64,000 nt of DNA from Streptomyces sp. NRRL WC-3626 (GCF_000718785.1 NZ_JOCA01000024.1:1-64000); one strand, 5' to 3'; counted from the stretch's first letter, positions 10,553 to 19,230 are shown. Notes: generated from the letters alone by a model not told the origin. Numbers and translations: made by a program.

Positions 10553-10600
10553 CGCTGTGGAAAATTAAGTACTTTTTGTCGCTTTCATGCCGTTTTCGGC
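10553..10600 (+). promoter_or_regulatory. AT-rich promoter island upstream of the PRC-barrel gene
   Basis: The stretch GTGGAAAATTAAGTACTTTT and the bases after it are far more AT-rich than their surroundings and lie 55-100 nt before the PRC-barrel start. An 8-bp palindrome AAGTACTT is included. I could not assign -35/-10 boxes with certainty. Confidence 0.4.
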
Positions 10601-10653
10601 AGAGTTTCCGGAGAACCCGTCAGAGGCGACCTTCGAAAGGAGGGTGATGGAAG

Positions 10654-11679
10654 ATGATCACCCGCGAAGACATCTCGATCCTGCTGGACCACCCGGTGTA
10701 CGACGGGGACGGGAACAAGGTCGGCGACGCGAAGCACGTCTTCCTCGACGACGCCAGTGGACGCCCCGAGTGGGTGACCGTCAAGACAGGCATGTTCGGC
10801 TCGAGCGAGTCGTTCGTCCCCATCCGTGACGCCGCCCTGGTGCAGGATCACCTCGAGGTTCCCTATCCCAAGGAAAAGATCAAGGGCGCGCCCAGTGTCG
10901 ACATCGACGCGGGCGGTCATCTGTCGATGGACGAGGAGCATCGTCTGTACGAGTACTACGGCATCGACTGGGGCTCCGTGCTGAAGGATCCGGACGATGG
11001 CGGCCGGTCGCCCGGTGCGGGCACGGGCACGACCACCGGCACGGGTACGGGTGGTACGGGTACGGCGGGTGCCGCCGGGGCCGCGGGTGCGGCCGGTGTG
11101 GCTGGTGCCGCAGGCGCGGCGGGCATCGCCGGCCGTCGTGGCGACACCGCCTCCCGGACGGGGGCGCCGGGGACGACGGCGGGCGCCGCGGGTTCCGCCG
11201 GTGCCGCCGGCTCCGCGGGCACGGCCGGCCGACGGAGCGAAGCCAGGGCCGCGAAGCGCGGTGGCGAGGCCATGACGCGCTCCGAGGAGCATCTGCGCGT
11301 CGGCGTCGAGCGGCACGAGACCGGACGGGCCAGGCTGCGGAAGTACGTGGTCACGGAGGAGGTCCAGCAGACCGTGCCGGTGCGCCACGAGGAAGTCCGC
11401 GTGGTGCGTGAGCCGATCACCGACGCGAACCGCGGTGACGCGATGTCGGGCCCGGCCTTCAAGGAGGACGAGCACGAGGTCACGCTGCATGCGGAGCGGC
11501 CGGTCGTCGAGACGGAGGCGGTGCCGGTCGAGCGGGTGCGGATGACCACCGAGGAGAAGGTCACGGAGGAGACGGTGCGGGGACGCGTGCGCAAGGAGCG
11601 CATCGAGGCGGAGACGGAGATGAACGAGGAGCCCGGCCGCCGCCCCGGCCGCGACATCCCCAAGCGGGGCCGCGAATAG
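10654..11679 (+). CDS. PRC-barrel plus DUF2382 (YsnF/AvaK) stress protein
   Basis: This 341-residue cytoplasmic protein has a clear AGGAGGGTG ribosome site. Residues 1-110 form a PRC-barrel (ILLDHPVYDGDGNKVGDAKHVFLDD). Residues about 118-195 are a Gly/Ala/Thr low-complexity linker encoded by repetitive G-rich DNA. The remainder is DUF2382 (EEHLRVGVERHETGRARLRK and VPVRHEEVRVVREPI). The family is linked to general and osmotic stress in actinobacteria and cyanobacteria; the mechanism is unknown. The low-complexity linker is likely to vary in length between strains. A strong hairpin follows. Confidence 0.88.
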   Translation: MITREDISILLDHPVYDGDGNKVGDAKHVFLDDASGRPEWVTVKTGMFGSSESFVPIRDAALVQDHLEVPYPKEKIKGAPSVDIDAGGHLSMDEEHRLYEYYGIDWGSVLKDPDDGGRSPGAGTGTTTGTGTGGTGTAGAAGAAGAAGVAGAAGAAGIAGRRGDTASRTGAPGTTAGAAGSAGAAGSAGTAGRRSEARAAKRGGEAMTRSEEHLRVGVERHETGRARLRKYVVTEEVQQTVPVRHEEVRVVREPITDANRGDAMSGPAFKEDEHEVTLHAERPVVETEAVPVERVRMTTEEKVTEETVRGRVRKERIEAETEMNEEPGRRPGRDIPKRGRE

Positions 11680-11697
11680 CCCGTCCCCCGCTCACTC

Positions 11698-11730
11698 GCG
11701 CGGCCGGCACCGACGGGGTGCCGGCCGCGC
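11698..11730. terminator. Hairpin after the PRC-barrel gene
   Basis: Arms GCGCGGCCGGCACC and GGTGCCGGCCGCGC form a perfect 14-bp stem around a 5-nt loop, 19 nt after the stop. This is a strong intrinsic terminator candidate without a U-tract. Confidence 0.7.
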
Positions 11731-11795
11731 CCACTCGTGCCGCCCTGCGGCACGCCCGCCCGCGGGAACGCGGAGGTGGCGGTTAGGGTCGGGGG

Positions 11796-12290
11796 ATGAC
11801 GGGAAGTGGGAGTTCGTCGGCTCTGGCTGTTTTCGACGTTGACAACACGCTTGCCGATACCGCGCATCGGCAGCATTTTCTGGAGCGCCGGCCACGGGAC
11901 TGGGACGGCTTCTTCGCGGCCGCGCCCCAGGATCCCCCGCTCGCGGAAGGCATCGCACTCGTCCACGAAAGTGCGAAGGAGTGCGAGATCGTCTATCTCA
12001 CCGGCCGCCCCGAACGCTGCCGCCGCGACACCCTCGACTGGCTCGCAGCCCGGCAACTGCCCGCAGGCGACCTGTACATGCGCGGTAACGCGGACCGCCG
12101 CCCCGCCCGTCACACCAAACTCGCGGTGCTGCGCCGCCTCGCCCGCACCCGCGACATCCGCGTCCTCGTGGACGACGACGAACTGGTCTGCCAGGACGCC
12201 CGAAAGGCGGGCTTCACCGTCGTCCACGCCCGTTGGGCCGCCCCCAGTGGCGACCTGAAGGACGCGCAGGAGCGCGAGGGCCGGACCTGA
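11796..12290 (+). CDS. HAD-superfamily phosphatase, polynucleotide-kinase-phosphatase-like
   Basis: This 164-residue hydrolase carries motif I as FDVDNTLADT (nucleophile and acid Asp), motif II as YLTGRPE, and motif IV as VLVDDDE. The YLTGRPERCRRDT block with the following lid resembles the 3'-phosphatase domain of T4 Pnkp. No kinase P-loop is present, so it is a free-standing phosphatase and its natural substrate is unknown. Its TGA at 12288-12290 abuts the stop of the convergent dodecin gene with no gap. Confidence 0.8.
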   Translation: MTGSGSSSALAVFDVDNTLADTAHRQHFLERRPRDWDGFFAAAPQDPPLAEGIALVHESAKECEIVYLTGRPERCRRDTLDWLAARQLPAGDLYMRGNADRRPARHTKLAVLRRLARTRDIRVLVDDDELVCQDARKAGFTVVHARWAAPSGDLKDAQEREGRT

Positions 12291-12506
12291 TCAGTCCGAC
12301 TCGTCCAGGCGGAAGCCCACCTTCAGCCCCACCTGCCAGTGCGCGACCTGCCCGTCCTCGATCTGCCCGCGCACCTGGGTCACCTCGAACCAGTCGAGAT
12401 TGCGCAGCGTCTGCGAGGCGCGCGCGATGCCGTTGCGTACGGCCTCGTCGACGCCGTCCGGCGAGGTACCGACGATCTCCGTGACCCGGTAGGTGTGATT
12501 CGACAT
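12291..12506 (-). CDS. Dodecin-family flavin-storage protein
   Basis: This 71-residue protein reads MSNHTYRVTEIVGTS at the start and continues with RASQTLRNLDWFEVTQVRG. Length, the alpha/beta pattern and the Trp that stacks on flavin in dodecins all fit. Dodecins form hollow dodecamers that sequester FMN, riboflavin or CoA in the cytoplasm. The gene converges tail to tail with the HAD gene without a single intervening base, so there is no room for a conventional terminator between them. Confidence 0.9.
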   Translation of the reverse strand: MSNHTYRVTEIVGTSPDGVDEAVRNGIARASQTLRNLDWFEVTQVRGQIEDGQVAHWQVGLKVGFRLDESD

Positions 12507-12586
12507 AGGACTGCTCCTCTCATGTCACTCCACCGTGCCCCACGCCACGGCCGGGCGCGAGGCGTCGGCCCCGTTCGCCTGACCGC

Positions 12587-12615
12587 TTGACCTACTCATT
12601 GGTCCATACCAAGAT
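12587..12615 (+). promoter_or_regulatory. Promoter with DasR-like operator upstream of the sugar-binding lipoprotein
   Basis: TTGACC (12587-12592) is 17 bp from CAAGAT (12610-12615). Between and overlapping the -10 lies TTGGTCCATACCAA (12599-12612), an inverted repeat with arms TTGGT and ACCAA. Its core TGGTCCATACCA matches the DasR responsive element TGGTCTAGACCA at 10 of 12 positions. Placement over the -10 is appropriate for repression. Confidence 0.6.
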
Positions 12616-12691
12616 ACGGAGCACCCGCCCGAGCCCCGCTCGCCCCCCACGTCGGGCCCACCCTGTCCGTCAGACAGAAACAGGACCCCTC

Positions 12692-13942
12692 GTGAGACGC
12701 CCCCTGCTTGCCCTCGTCTGTGTGTCCGCCTCGCTGCTCAGCGGCTGTGGCCTGATGCCCGGCGACGCGGAACGGAGCACGGTCACCGTGTGGCTGATGC
12801 AGCACAGCGCGTCACAGGAGTATCTGGACCGCTTCACCGAGGAGTTCGAGCGCGAGCACCCCGACCTCGACCTCGACCTCCGCATCCAGGAGTGGACCGG
12901 CATCGGCGAGAAGGTGCAGGGGGCCCTGGAATCGAACGACGCGGACGGCCCCGACGTCATCGAGGTCGGCAACACCCAGGTCGCCACGTACGCGGAGGGC
13001 GACGGACTGCTCGACCTCACCCTGGAGTCCATGCGGGACTGGGGCCGCGACGACTGGCTGCCCGGCCTCGCCGAACCCGGCCAGTGGGGCTCCCAGCAGT
13101 ACGGCATCCCCTGGTACGCGGCCAACCGGGTCGTCATCTACCGCAAGGACCTCTTCCGCGAGGCCGGCATCACCGCCCCGCCGAAGACCCGCGACGAGTG
13201 GCTCACCCTCACCGAGGAGCTCGACACCGGCGGCAACCAGGGCATCTACCTCGCCGGCCAGGACTGGTACACCCTCGCCGGCTTCATCTGGGAGGAGGGC
13301 GGTGAACTCGCCAAGGAACATGACGGCGTCTGGCGCGGGGCGCTCGACAGCCCGGCGGCCCTGAGCGGCATGGACTTCTACCGGCGGCTCCAGGCGCTCG
13401 GCGACGGACCGGCCGACGCCGACGAGGAACACCCCCCGCAGGCGGGCGTGTTCGCCGACGGCAAGGTCGCGCAGGTCGTCGCCGTACCGGGACTGGCGAG
13501 CGCCATCCTCAAGCAGAACCCGGACCTGAAAGGCGAGTTGGGCTACTTCCCGGTGCCCGGCAGGACCGCCGACAAGCCGGGCGCCGTCTTCACCGGAGGC
13601 TCCGACCTCGTCATCCCCGCCAAGACCGACGCCCGGGAGGGCGCCGTCGAGGTCGTCGCCGCCCTGACCGGCGCCCAGTGGAACACCGAGCTGGCCCGCA
13701 CCATGAACTACGTCCCCAACAAGGCCGGGCTCGCCGAGTCGGTGGCGGGGGAGGAGGGGGTCGCGGCCATGGCGGCCGGAGCCGCACAGGGCCGGGCGAC
13801 CCCCATCACACCCCAGTGGAGCGAGGTCGAGGCGGACAACCCGATCAAGGAGTACATGACCAAGGTGCTCACCGGCTCCGACCCGGCCACCGAGGCCGAA
13901 CGCGCCGCACGGCGCATCACCGAAGCCCTGGCCTTCGACTAG
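12692..13942 (+). CDS. Sugar ABC transporter solute-binding lipoprotein (orphan)
   Basis: This 416-residue protein starts at GTG 12692 with AGGA six bases upstream. The lipoprotein signal MRRPLLALVCVSASLLSGC has lipobox LSGC. The mature protein is a family-1 extracellular solute-binding protein, with VTVWLMQHSASQEYLDRFTEEF as strand and helix 1 and IPWYAANRVVIYRKDLF in the hinge region. No permease or ATPase gene is adjacent, so it must share a transporter encoded elsewhere. The DasR-like operator suggests an aminosugar or chito-oligosaccharide ligand, which is an inference. Confidence 0.88.
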   Translation: MRRPLLALVCVSASLLSGCGLMPGDAERSTVTVWLMQHSASQEYLDRFTEEFEREHPDLDLDLRIQEWTGIGEKVQGALESNDADGPDVIEVGNTQVATYAEGDGLLDLTLESMRDWGRDDWLPGLAEPGQWGSQQYGIPWYAANRVVIYRKDLFREAGITAPPKTRDEWLTLTEELDTGGNQGIYLAGQDWYTLAGFIWEEGGELAKEHDGVWRGALDSPAALSGMDFYRRLQALGDGPADADEEHPPQAGVFADGKVAQVVAVPGLASAILKQNPDLKGELGYFPVPGRTADKPGAVFTGGSDLVIPAKTDAREGAVEVVAALTGAQWNTELARTMNYVPNKAGLAESVAGEEGVAAMAAGAAQGRATPITPQWSEVEADNPIKEYMTKVLTGSDPATEAERAARRITEALAFD

Positions 13943-13960
13943 GGCGATGCGCCGCTCCCG

Positions 13961-14923
13961 TCAGCGGGCGACGCTCAGCGACAGTGCGAACCGCCCCTCC
14001 CCGTCCGTCCACCACCGGGTCAGCTCCAGTTCCGCGGCCGACAGTTCCCCGCGCACTCCCTCCTTGCGGAACTTCGCCGACACCTCGGTGCGCAGATCCT
14101 CGCCCGCCGCGAAGTCCACGGCGAGTCCCAGGGCGGGGATCTTCACCGTCTGCGCGGTACGCGAGCGCAGCCGCATCTCGATCCACTCGTTCTCGGCGTC
14201 CCACACCGCCACATGACGGAACGCGTCCGGATCGAAGTCGGCGCCCAGCTCCCGGTTGACGACGGTCAGCACGTTCTTGTTGAACGCGGCCGTCACCCCG
14301 GCCGCGTCGTCGTACGCCCGGACCAGAACCTCCTCGTCCTTCACCAGGTCGGTGCCGAGCAGCAGGGCGTCGCCCGGGGCGAGCAGGGTGCGGACGGCGG
14401 CGAGGAACGCGGCACGTTCGGCGGGGAGGAGATTGCCGATGGTGCCGCCGAGGAACGCCACCAGCCGCGGTCCCGGCGTCCGAGGCAGCGTCATTCGGGC
14501 GGTGAAGTCGGCGATCAGCGCGTGCACTTCCAGCCCGGGCCGCTCGGCGACGAGCGCCTCCCCGGCCAGGGTGAGGGCGCTCTCGCTGACGTCGACCGGG
14601 ACATAGGTGTGCAGCCCGGTCAGCGCGTCGATGAGATGGCGGGTCTTCTCCGAGGAGCCGGAGCCCAGTTCGACCAGGGTGCGGGCGCCGGACGCGTCGG
14701 CGATCTCCTCCGAGCGGGCGCGCAGGATCTCGCGCTCCGCACGGGTCGGGTAGTACTCGGGCAGCGCGGTGATCTCCTCGAACAGCTCGCTGCCGCGCGC
14801 GTCGTAGAACCACTTCGGCGGCAGCGTCTTCGGGCTGCCGGTCAGGCCCTCCTGGACGTCGCAGCGCAGGGCGGCGTCCGTGGTGTCCTCGGGCAGGGTG
14901 CGGGTGAGATGGAACGGACTCAC
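13961..14923 (-). CDS. egtD: L-histidine N-alpha-methyltransferase
   Basis: This 320-residue SAM-dependent enzyme trimethylates the alpha-amino group of histidine to hercynine, the first step of ergothioneine synthesis. GTG 14923 is preceded by AAGGAG. The SAM motif is VELGSGSSEKTRHLID, followed by VPVDVSESAL and FLGGTIGNLLP. The C-terminal specificity block EMRLRSRTAQTVKIP contains the Glu typical of EgtD. It is last in egtABCD and overlaps egtC by 4 nt. Confidence 0.95.
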   Translation of the reverse strand: MSPFHLTRTLPEDTTDAALRCDVQEGLTGSPKTLPPKWFYDARGSELFEEITALPEYYPTRAEREILRARSEEIADASGARTLVELGSGSSEKTRHLIDALTGLHTYVPVDVSESALTLAGEALVAERPGLEVHALIADFTARMTLPRTPGPRLVAFLGGTIGNLLPAERAAFLAAVRTLLAPGDALLLGTDLVKDEEVLVRAYDDAAGVTAAFNKNVLTVVNRELGADFDPDAFRHVAVWDAENEWIEMRLRSRTAQTVKIPALGLAVDFAAGEDLRTEVSAKFRKEGVRGELSAAELELTRWWTDGEGRFALSLSVAR

Positions 14924-15675
14924 GTGAGGGGCTCCTTGAGCGGGGTCAGCAGGACGTCCGTGGGGTTCGCCGCGAGGAGGGTGCGGTCGGGGACCTGCTG
15001 CCAGTGGGGGTCGTCGTCGTAGGGCTCGGAGGCCACGACGGTGCCGCCGCCGGCCCGGGTGAGGTACCACAGGGTGTCGCCCCACGCGGTCGCGGTGATG
15101 GTGTCGCCGTTGGTGAGCAGCAGGTTGAGCCGGGCGGCCGGGGCCGCGGCGGCGACCTCCAGGACGGTGTCGGCCATGGCCTGTCCCTCCGTGTCACCCG
15201 CCCGCAGCCGGGCCAGGACCAGGGCCCACACGAACGCGGAGTCGTTGCGCGCCTCGAGCGACAGCACGTCCGCGGCGGACAGGGACGACACCAGCGGCGC
15301 GAGCGACCCCGGCCAGCCGGGGACCGCCCCGTTGTGGCTGAACAGCCAGGTCCCCGCGGCGAAGGGTGCTGCCGCGGCTTCAGCGTCGGCGCCGGAGAGC
15401 GTGGCGTCCCGTACGGCGGCCAGCAGCGCCCGGGTGCGTACGACGCGGGCGAGGTCGGCGAAGGACAGGTCCGCCCAGATGGGCCCGGAGCGCCGGTAGC
15501 GGCCCGGCACCGGATCGCCGTCCGCGTACCAGCCGATGCCGAAGCCGTCCGCGTTGACCGTGCCGTAGCGCTGGTGACGGGGCGCCCAGGACTGCCGGTA
15601 CAGACCGTGTGCGGGCTTCACCAGCAGCTCGCCCAGCGTCTCCTTGGGTCCCACGTACGCGATATGGCGGCACAT
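14920..15675 (-). CDS. egtC: Gamma-glutamyl-hercynylcysteine sulfoxide hydrolase
   Basis: This is a 251-residue Ntn-type class II glutamine amidotransferase fold protein. Catalytic Cys2 is exposed after Met removal (MCRHIAYVG). Other family blocks are GFGIGWY, LFSHNGAVPGW and NDSAFVW. It removes glutamate from the EgtB product to give hercynylcysteine sulfoxide. It starts within the TGATG junction after egtB and overlaps egtD by 4 nt. Confidence 0.94.
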   Translation of the reverse strand: MCRHIAYVGPKETLGELLVKPAHGLYRQSWAPRHQRYGTVNADGFGIGWYADGDPVPGRYRRSGPIWADLSFADLARVVRTRALLAAVRDATLSGADAEAAAAPFAAGTWLFSHNGAVPGWPGSLAPLVSSLSAADVLSLEARNDSAFVWALVLARLRAGDTEGQAMADTVLEVAAAAPAARLNLLLTNGDTITATAWGDTLWYLTRAGGGTVVASEPYDDDPHWQQVPDRTLLAANPTDVLLTPLKEPLT

Positions 15676-16991
15676 CAGACGTTCTCCGAGCGGGCGGTGC
15701 GGAATCCGGAGAAGATCTGGCGGCGGATGGGCAGGTCCCAGTTGCGGAACGTGCCCCGGCAGGCGACCGCGTCCACGGCGAACGAGCCACCGCGCAGCAC
15801 TTTGTGCTCGGGCCCGAAGAATACTTCCGAGTACTCCTTGTACGGGAAGGCTTTGAAGCCGGGGTAGGGGGTGAAGTCGCTGGACGTCCATTCCCACACG
15901 TCGCCGATCAGCTGCCGTACGCCGAGCGGTGACTCACCGGCCGGGTAGCTGCCGGCGGGTGCGGGGCGCAGATGGCGCTGGCCGAGGTTGGCGTGTTCGG
16001 GGGTGGGGTCGGCGTCGCCCCAGGGGTAGCGCATGGTGCGGTCGCCGGCCGGGTCGTGGCGGGCGGCCTTCTCCCATTCCGTCTCGGTCGGCAGCCGCCG
16101 CCCGGCCCAGCGGGCGTAGGCGTCGGCCTCGTACCAGCACACGTGCAGGACCGGTTCGTGCGGCGGCACCACCTCGGTCACCCCGAAGCGGCGCCGCAGC
16201 CACTGCCGGCCGTCCCGGCGCCAGAACAGCGGAGCGGTGAGCTGGTTGCGGCGGACATGAGCCCAGCCGTCCGGCGTCCACCAGCGCGGATCGTCGTAGC
16301 CGCCGTCCTCGATGAAGGCCTGGTACGCGCCGTTCGTCACCGGCGTGGTGTCGATGTGGAAGGAGGCCACCTCGCGCCGGTGCGCGGGCCGTTCGTTGTC
16401 GAGTGCCCACGGCTCGCTGGAGGTGCCCATGGTGAACGGGCCGCCCGGAACCAGGACTTCGGCCGGGCCGGTGAACAGCGGCACCGGCTCCGGGTCCGGT
16501 GCGGTCAGCACCCGCGGGCCCTTGCGGAGCTGGTGGGTGATGAGCATGGTCTCGTCGTGCTGCTGCTCGTGCTGGGCGATCATCCCGAAGGCGAAACCCG
16601 CCTCCGTCAGCCGCGTCCCGCCGAACGCGGTCCCCTCCAGCACGTCCAGCGCCCGGCCGCGCACATCGGCCGCGTACCGGCGGGCCTCCCGCGGCGGCAG
16701 CAGCGGCAGACTCGGACGTTCCGCACGCGGATGCTCGAAGGCGTCGTACAGGGTGTCGATCTCGGGCCGTATCGCCTCCTGCCCGGCCACGGCCCGCAGC
16801 AGCCACTGCTCCTCCTGATTGCCGATATGGGCGAGGTCCCACACCAGCGGAGACATCAACGGCGAGTGCTGCGCGGTCAGATCGGGCCCCTCCACGCAGT
16901 CGGTCAACAGCGTGGTGCGCTCCCGCGCGGTGATCAGCGAGGCGACCGCGCGCTCGCGCAGGACTTCGGCGTCGAGGGCGGGGTCGGTCAT
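15675..16991 (-). CDS. egtB: Hercynine oxygenase (sulfoxide synthase)
   Basis: This 438-residue non-haem iron enzyme joins gamma-glutamylcysteine to hercynine using O2. The N-terminal DinB-like four-helix domain supplies the iron ligands H55 and the pair H141/H145 (AQHEQQHDE). The C-terminal half is an FGE-sulfatase/C-type-lectin fold (VPGGPFTMGTSSEPWALDNERP and ending FRNWDLPIRRQIFSGFRTAR). It overlaps egtA upstream by 4 nt and egtC downstream by one base, so the four genes appear translationally coupled. Confidence 0.95.
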   Translation of the reverse strand: MTDPALDAEVLRERAVASLITARERTTLLTDCVEGPDLTAQHSPLMSPLVWDLAHIGNQEEQWLLRAVAGQEAIRPEIDTLYDAFEHPRAERPSLPLLPPREARRYAADVRGRALDVLEGTAFGGTRLTEAGFAFGMIAQHEQQHDETMLITHQLRKGPRVLTAPDPEPVPLFTGPAEVLVPGGPFTMGTSSEPWALDNERPAHRREVASFHIDTTPVTNGAYQAFIEDGGYDDPRWWTPDGWAHVRRNQLTAPLFWRRDGRQWLRRRFGVTEVVPPHEPVLHVCWYEADAYARWAGRRLPTETEWEKAARHDPAGDRTMRYPWGDADPTPEHANLGQRHLRPAPAGSYPAGESPLGVRQLIGDVWEWTSSDFTPYPGFKAFPYKEYSEVFFGPEHKVLRGGSFAVDAVACRGTFRNWDLPIRRQIFSGFRTARSENV

Positions 16992-18304
16992 GAGGGGGTG
17001 TCCTTCCCGTGCGGGTGCGTGGTGCGGGCGGCGGCGGCCGTGGCGCGCAGCCGGTCGAGCGTGTCGTCGGCCGGGCAGCGGCCCCGCGCGACATGACGGT
17101 CCCGGTAGGCGGCGACCGCCCCGGTCACCCCGTCGTCGGCGCCCAGCCGTGGCAGGGCGTCCAGTGCCGCCGCGAAGCAGACGGCGGCCACCTCGCGCAG
17201 CTCCGGATCGGCGAGGCCGACGCGGGCCGCGTCCTCGTACAGGGGATTGTGCGGCGCGGGGCGGCCGTGCGCCCGCTCGGCCAGCGGCTTCACCGCCCGG
17301 TAGGCGGTCTCGGCGGCCTGCGGATCGTCGAACAGCGCCGCGACCACGGCCAGCGGCACGATCCAGCCGTCGTCACCCGGCTGCGCGTCGATCATGCGCA
17401 GCTCCAGATGACCGCGCGGCCGGACCGGCGGGAACAGGGTCGTCGCGTGATAGTCGAAGTCGTCCCGGGTCGGCGGCCTCGGCGCCCCGGACCTGATCCA
17501 CTCCCGGAAGGTGAGCCCGTCCGGCACCTGCCAGGGCCCGGCGTCCTGCCGTACGCACATCACGGGCGAGTCCAGGACGTGCCGCGCCCAGGCGCCGCGC
17601 GGGTCGGCGTCCAGCACCGGGCCGCCGGCCCGGCCGGGGCCGATCTGCGTCCAGCGCAGCTGCCGGGTGGACAGCCAGCCGGTCGGCCGGCCACCGGCGA
17701 CGGGGGAGTTGGCGAACACGGCGACCAGGACCGCGCCCAGGTGGTGCGCCAGCCACCAGCGCCGTACATGGCCGAGCGGGCCGGGCTCCTCGTACCCGGC
17801 GTCCACGCACACCTGCACGGAGGCGGAGGCGCGCATCATGGCCCGGCCGGCGGGGCCGGTGCGGTCGAGACAGGCCTCCATGGCGTCGTAGCGCGGCTGT
17901 CTCAAGAACCGGCGGGGGGTGTGCCAGGGGTCGTGGCCGAGGCCGGCGAGGACCAGCCCGTCCTCGCGCAGGACCGCGCGGACGGCGTCCAGATCGGCGG
18001 AGACGGTACGGACGCATTCCATCAGGGAGGCGGCGGGCGGCGAGCTCAGCTCCAGCTGGCCGCCGGGCTCGACGGTGAGCGCCGACCTCAGGGTCACGGT
18101 CCGCAGTGCGGCGTAGGCCGCTTCGAGACGTTCGGGTGATACGGGGAGCCGCGGATCCCGCAGCTCGTGGACGAGCCATTCCACCTCGACGCCGAGGCGG
18201 CGCGGCGGTCCGGTCTTGAAGCAGATACCCCGTGCCAGGGCCTCCACCTCGGCTTCTGTGACAGCGGTACGCGGCTCGATACAGCCGCCTGCCGAATCGG
18301 ACAT
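16988..18304 (-). CDS. egtA: Glutamate-cysteine ligase of the ergothioneine pathway
   Basis: This 438-residue GCS2-type ATP-dependent ligase makes gamma-glutamylcysteine for EgtB. ATG 18304 has AGGAGG upstream; a longer frame to 18406 lacks a good ribosome site. Family blocks include the substrate loop GVEVEWLVHEL, the GGQLELSSPP metal/ATP segment, ASVQVCVDAGYE and RGHLELRMIDAQPGD. It is the first gene of egtABCD. The pyridoxal lyase EgtE is not encoded here and must be elsewhere. Confidence 0.93.
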   Translation of the reverse strand: MSDSAGGCIEPRTAVTEAEVEALARGICFKTGPPRRLGVEVEWLVHELRDPRLPVSPERLEAAYAALRTVTLRSALTVEPGGQLELSSPPAASLMECVRTVSADLDAVRAVLREDGLVLAGLGHDPWHTPRRFLRQPRYDAMEACLDRTGPAGRAMMRASASVQVCVDAGYEEPGPLGHVRRWWLAHHLGAVLVAVFANSPVAGGRPTGWLSTRQLRWTQIGPGRAGGPVLDADPRGAWARHVLDSPVMCVRQDAGPWQVPDGLTFREWIRSGAPRPPTRDDFDYHATTLFPPVRPRGHLELRMIDAQPGDDGWIVPLAVVAALFDDPQAAETAYRAVKPLAERAHGRPAPHNPLYEDAARVGLADPELREVAAVCFAAALDALPRLGADDGVTGAVAAYRDRHVARGRCPADDTLDRLRATAAAARTTHPHGKDTPS

Positions 18305-18605
18305 AGTCGGGATCCTCCTGAGATTCCACCATGTCGCCGGCCCGGAGCCACCTCGGCCCGGCCCGGCACCAACTCGTCCAGCCAAAACCTTCGCGTCGCC
18401 CTGCACAAGGGCGCCTGGCGGGGCGTTCCGGGTCGGTAATCCCTTCGTCCGGCCTGTTCCCGGCGGTTTTCCGCCCGTTTCCCGGGCCTTCCCCGGAGGC
18501 GGAAACTCCGTTGCGCCGCGTCACCAGCATCGCTCAGGATGCGTGCATGAGCACGACGAGGGAGATCACGGGGCGTGTGCTCACGGCGGCCACGGGGGTG
18601 TCGCC

Positions 18606-18775
18606 CTGAGCGCGCGCCCGCGTGGTGTCGCCCGGGAGACCGAGCGGATCGTGGCGGCGGGCACCCGCCGTGCACCCGGCGGTCACGAGGTGTCCGTCGC
18701 GTCCCGGACCGGCACCCGTTCTCCACGGACCGGGTGATCCACTCACCCGCCGTGCCGGTCCTCCGACGGCCTGCC
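18606..18775 (+). pseudogene. Remnant of a TIGR02452/microbial PARG-like gene
   Basis: Two fragments in different frames look like one family. From about 18609 the frame reads SARPRGVARETERIVAAG and then RRAPGGHEVSVAS, like the N-terminus of TIGR02452 proteins. From about 18710 another frame reads HPFSTDRVIHSPAVPV, like the family's conserved FxxDRVIHSPxVPVFR block. In an intact protein these lie well over 100 residues apart, so an internal deletion with frameshift is inferred. The start codon is also missing (CTG at that place). This occupies much of the otherwise gene-free 18305-18783; I saw nothing else convincing there. Confidence 0.55.
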
Positions 18776-18783
18776 CGCGGGGA

Positions 18784-19230
18784 TCAGTTCCAGCCGTACC
18801 GCTCCCGCAGCCGCTGACGCACGAGGTTGAACCGCATCCGGTCCAGCGCGCACGCCTCCCGGCGCATGCCCTCGTCGTGCAGCCGCAGCACCCGGTCCAC
18901 GGCGACCCACGAGTCGCGGCCCGACCGGTCCCACGGCCCGCTGCCGATCGGCACCCACTCCCGGTCCCCGTTGTGCGCCTTGCTGGACAGCATCACGGCG
19001 AGAACCGTGCCGCCCGCCTCCCGCGCGACCACGAGCACGGGACGGTCCTTGCCCCGGCCGTCGTTCTCCTCATAGGGGACCCAGGTCCAGACGATCTCTC
19101 CCGGATCGGGGTCGCCGTCGTGCGCCGGCGCGTACTCGGTGCGCACCCGGCCCACCTCGCGGGGCGCGGCCTCGACGGTGGCGGAAGGACCGTACCGGCC
19201 CGGGGCGTTGTCAGTGTCGAAAGCGGTCAC
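18784..19230 (-). CDS. PemK/MazF-like toxin-family protein
   Basis: The product is 148 residues from GTG 19230. The core EIVWTWVPYEENDGRGKDRP then VLVVARE matches the first strand and conserved KxRPvlV segment of the MazF/PemK (CcdB-like) barrel, followed by AVMLSSK. Tail DEGMRREACALDRMRFNLV occurs in actinobacterial stand-alone members. No antitoxin-like gene is adjacent, so a toxin role is uncertain; these solitary versions may be degenerate or otherwise employed. It lies 59 bp downstream of the GH2 gene on the same strand and may be cotranscribed with it. Confidence 0.7.
   Translation of the reverse strand: MTAFDTDNAPGRYGPSATVEAAPREVGRVRTEYAPAHDGDPDPGEIVWTWVPYEENDGRGKDRPVLVVAREAGGTVLAVMLSSKAHNGDREWVPIGSGPWDRSGRDSWVAVDRVLRLHDEGMRREACALDRMRFNLVRQRLRERYGWN

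Noticed and set aside
11020..11235. G-rich repetitive DNA in the PRC-barrel gene as a tandem repeat locus or G-quadruplex array
   Set aside because: It encodes an in-frame Gly/Ala/Thr linker with irregular units; simple codon bias for Gly and Ala explains it.
18547..18609. Small frame encoding MSTTREITGRVLTAATGVSP, considered as a leader peptide
   Set aside because: It has no convincing ribosome site, no match to known leader peptides, and runs into the PARG-like remnant; kept only as a possibility.
18784..19230. Complete toxin-antitoxin module with the PemK/MazF-like gene
   Set aside because: No small DNA-binding or antitoxin-like gene lies within a few hundred bases on either side.
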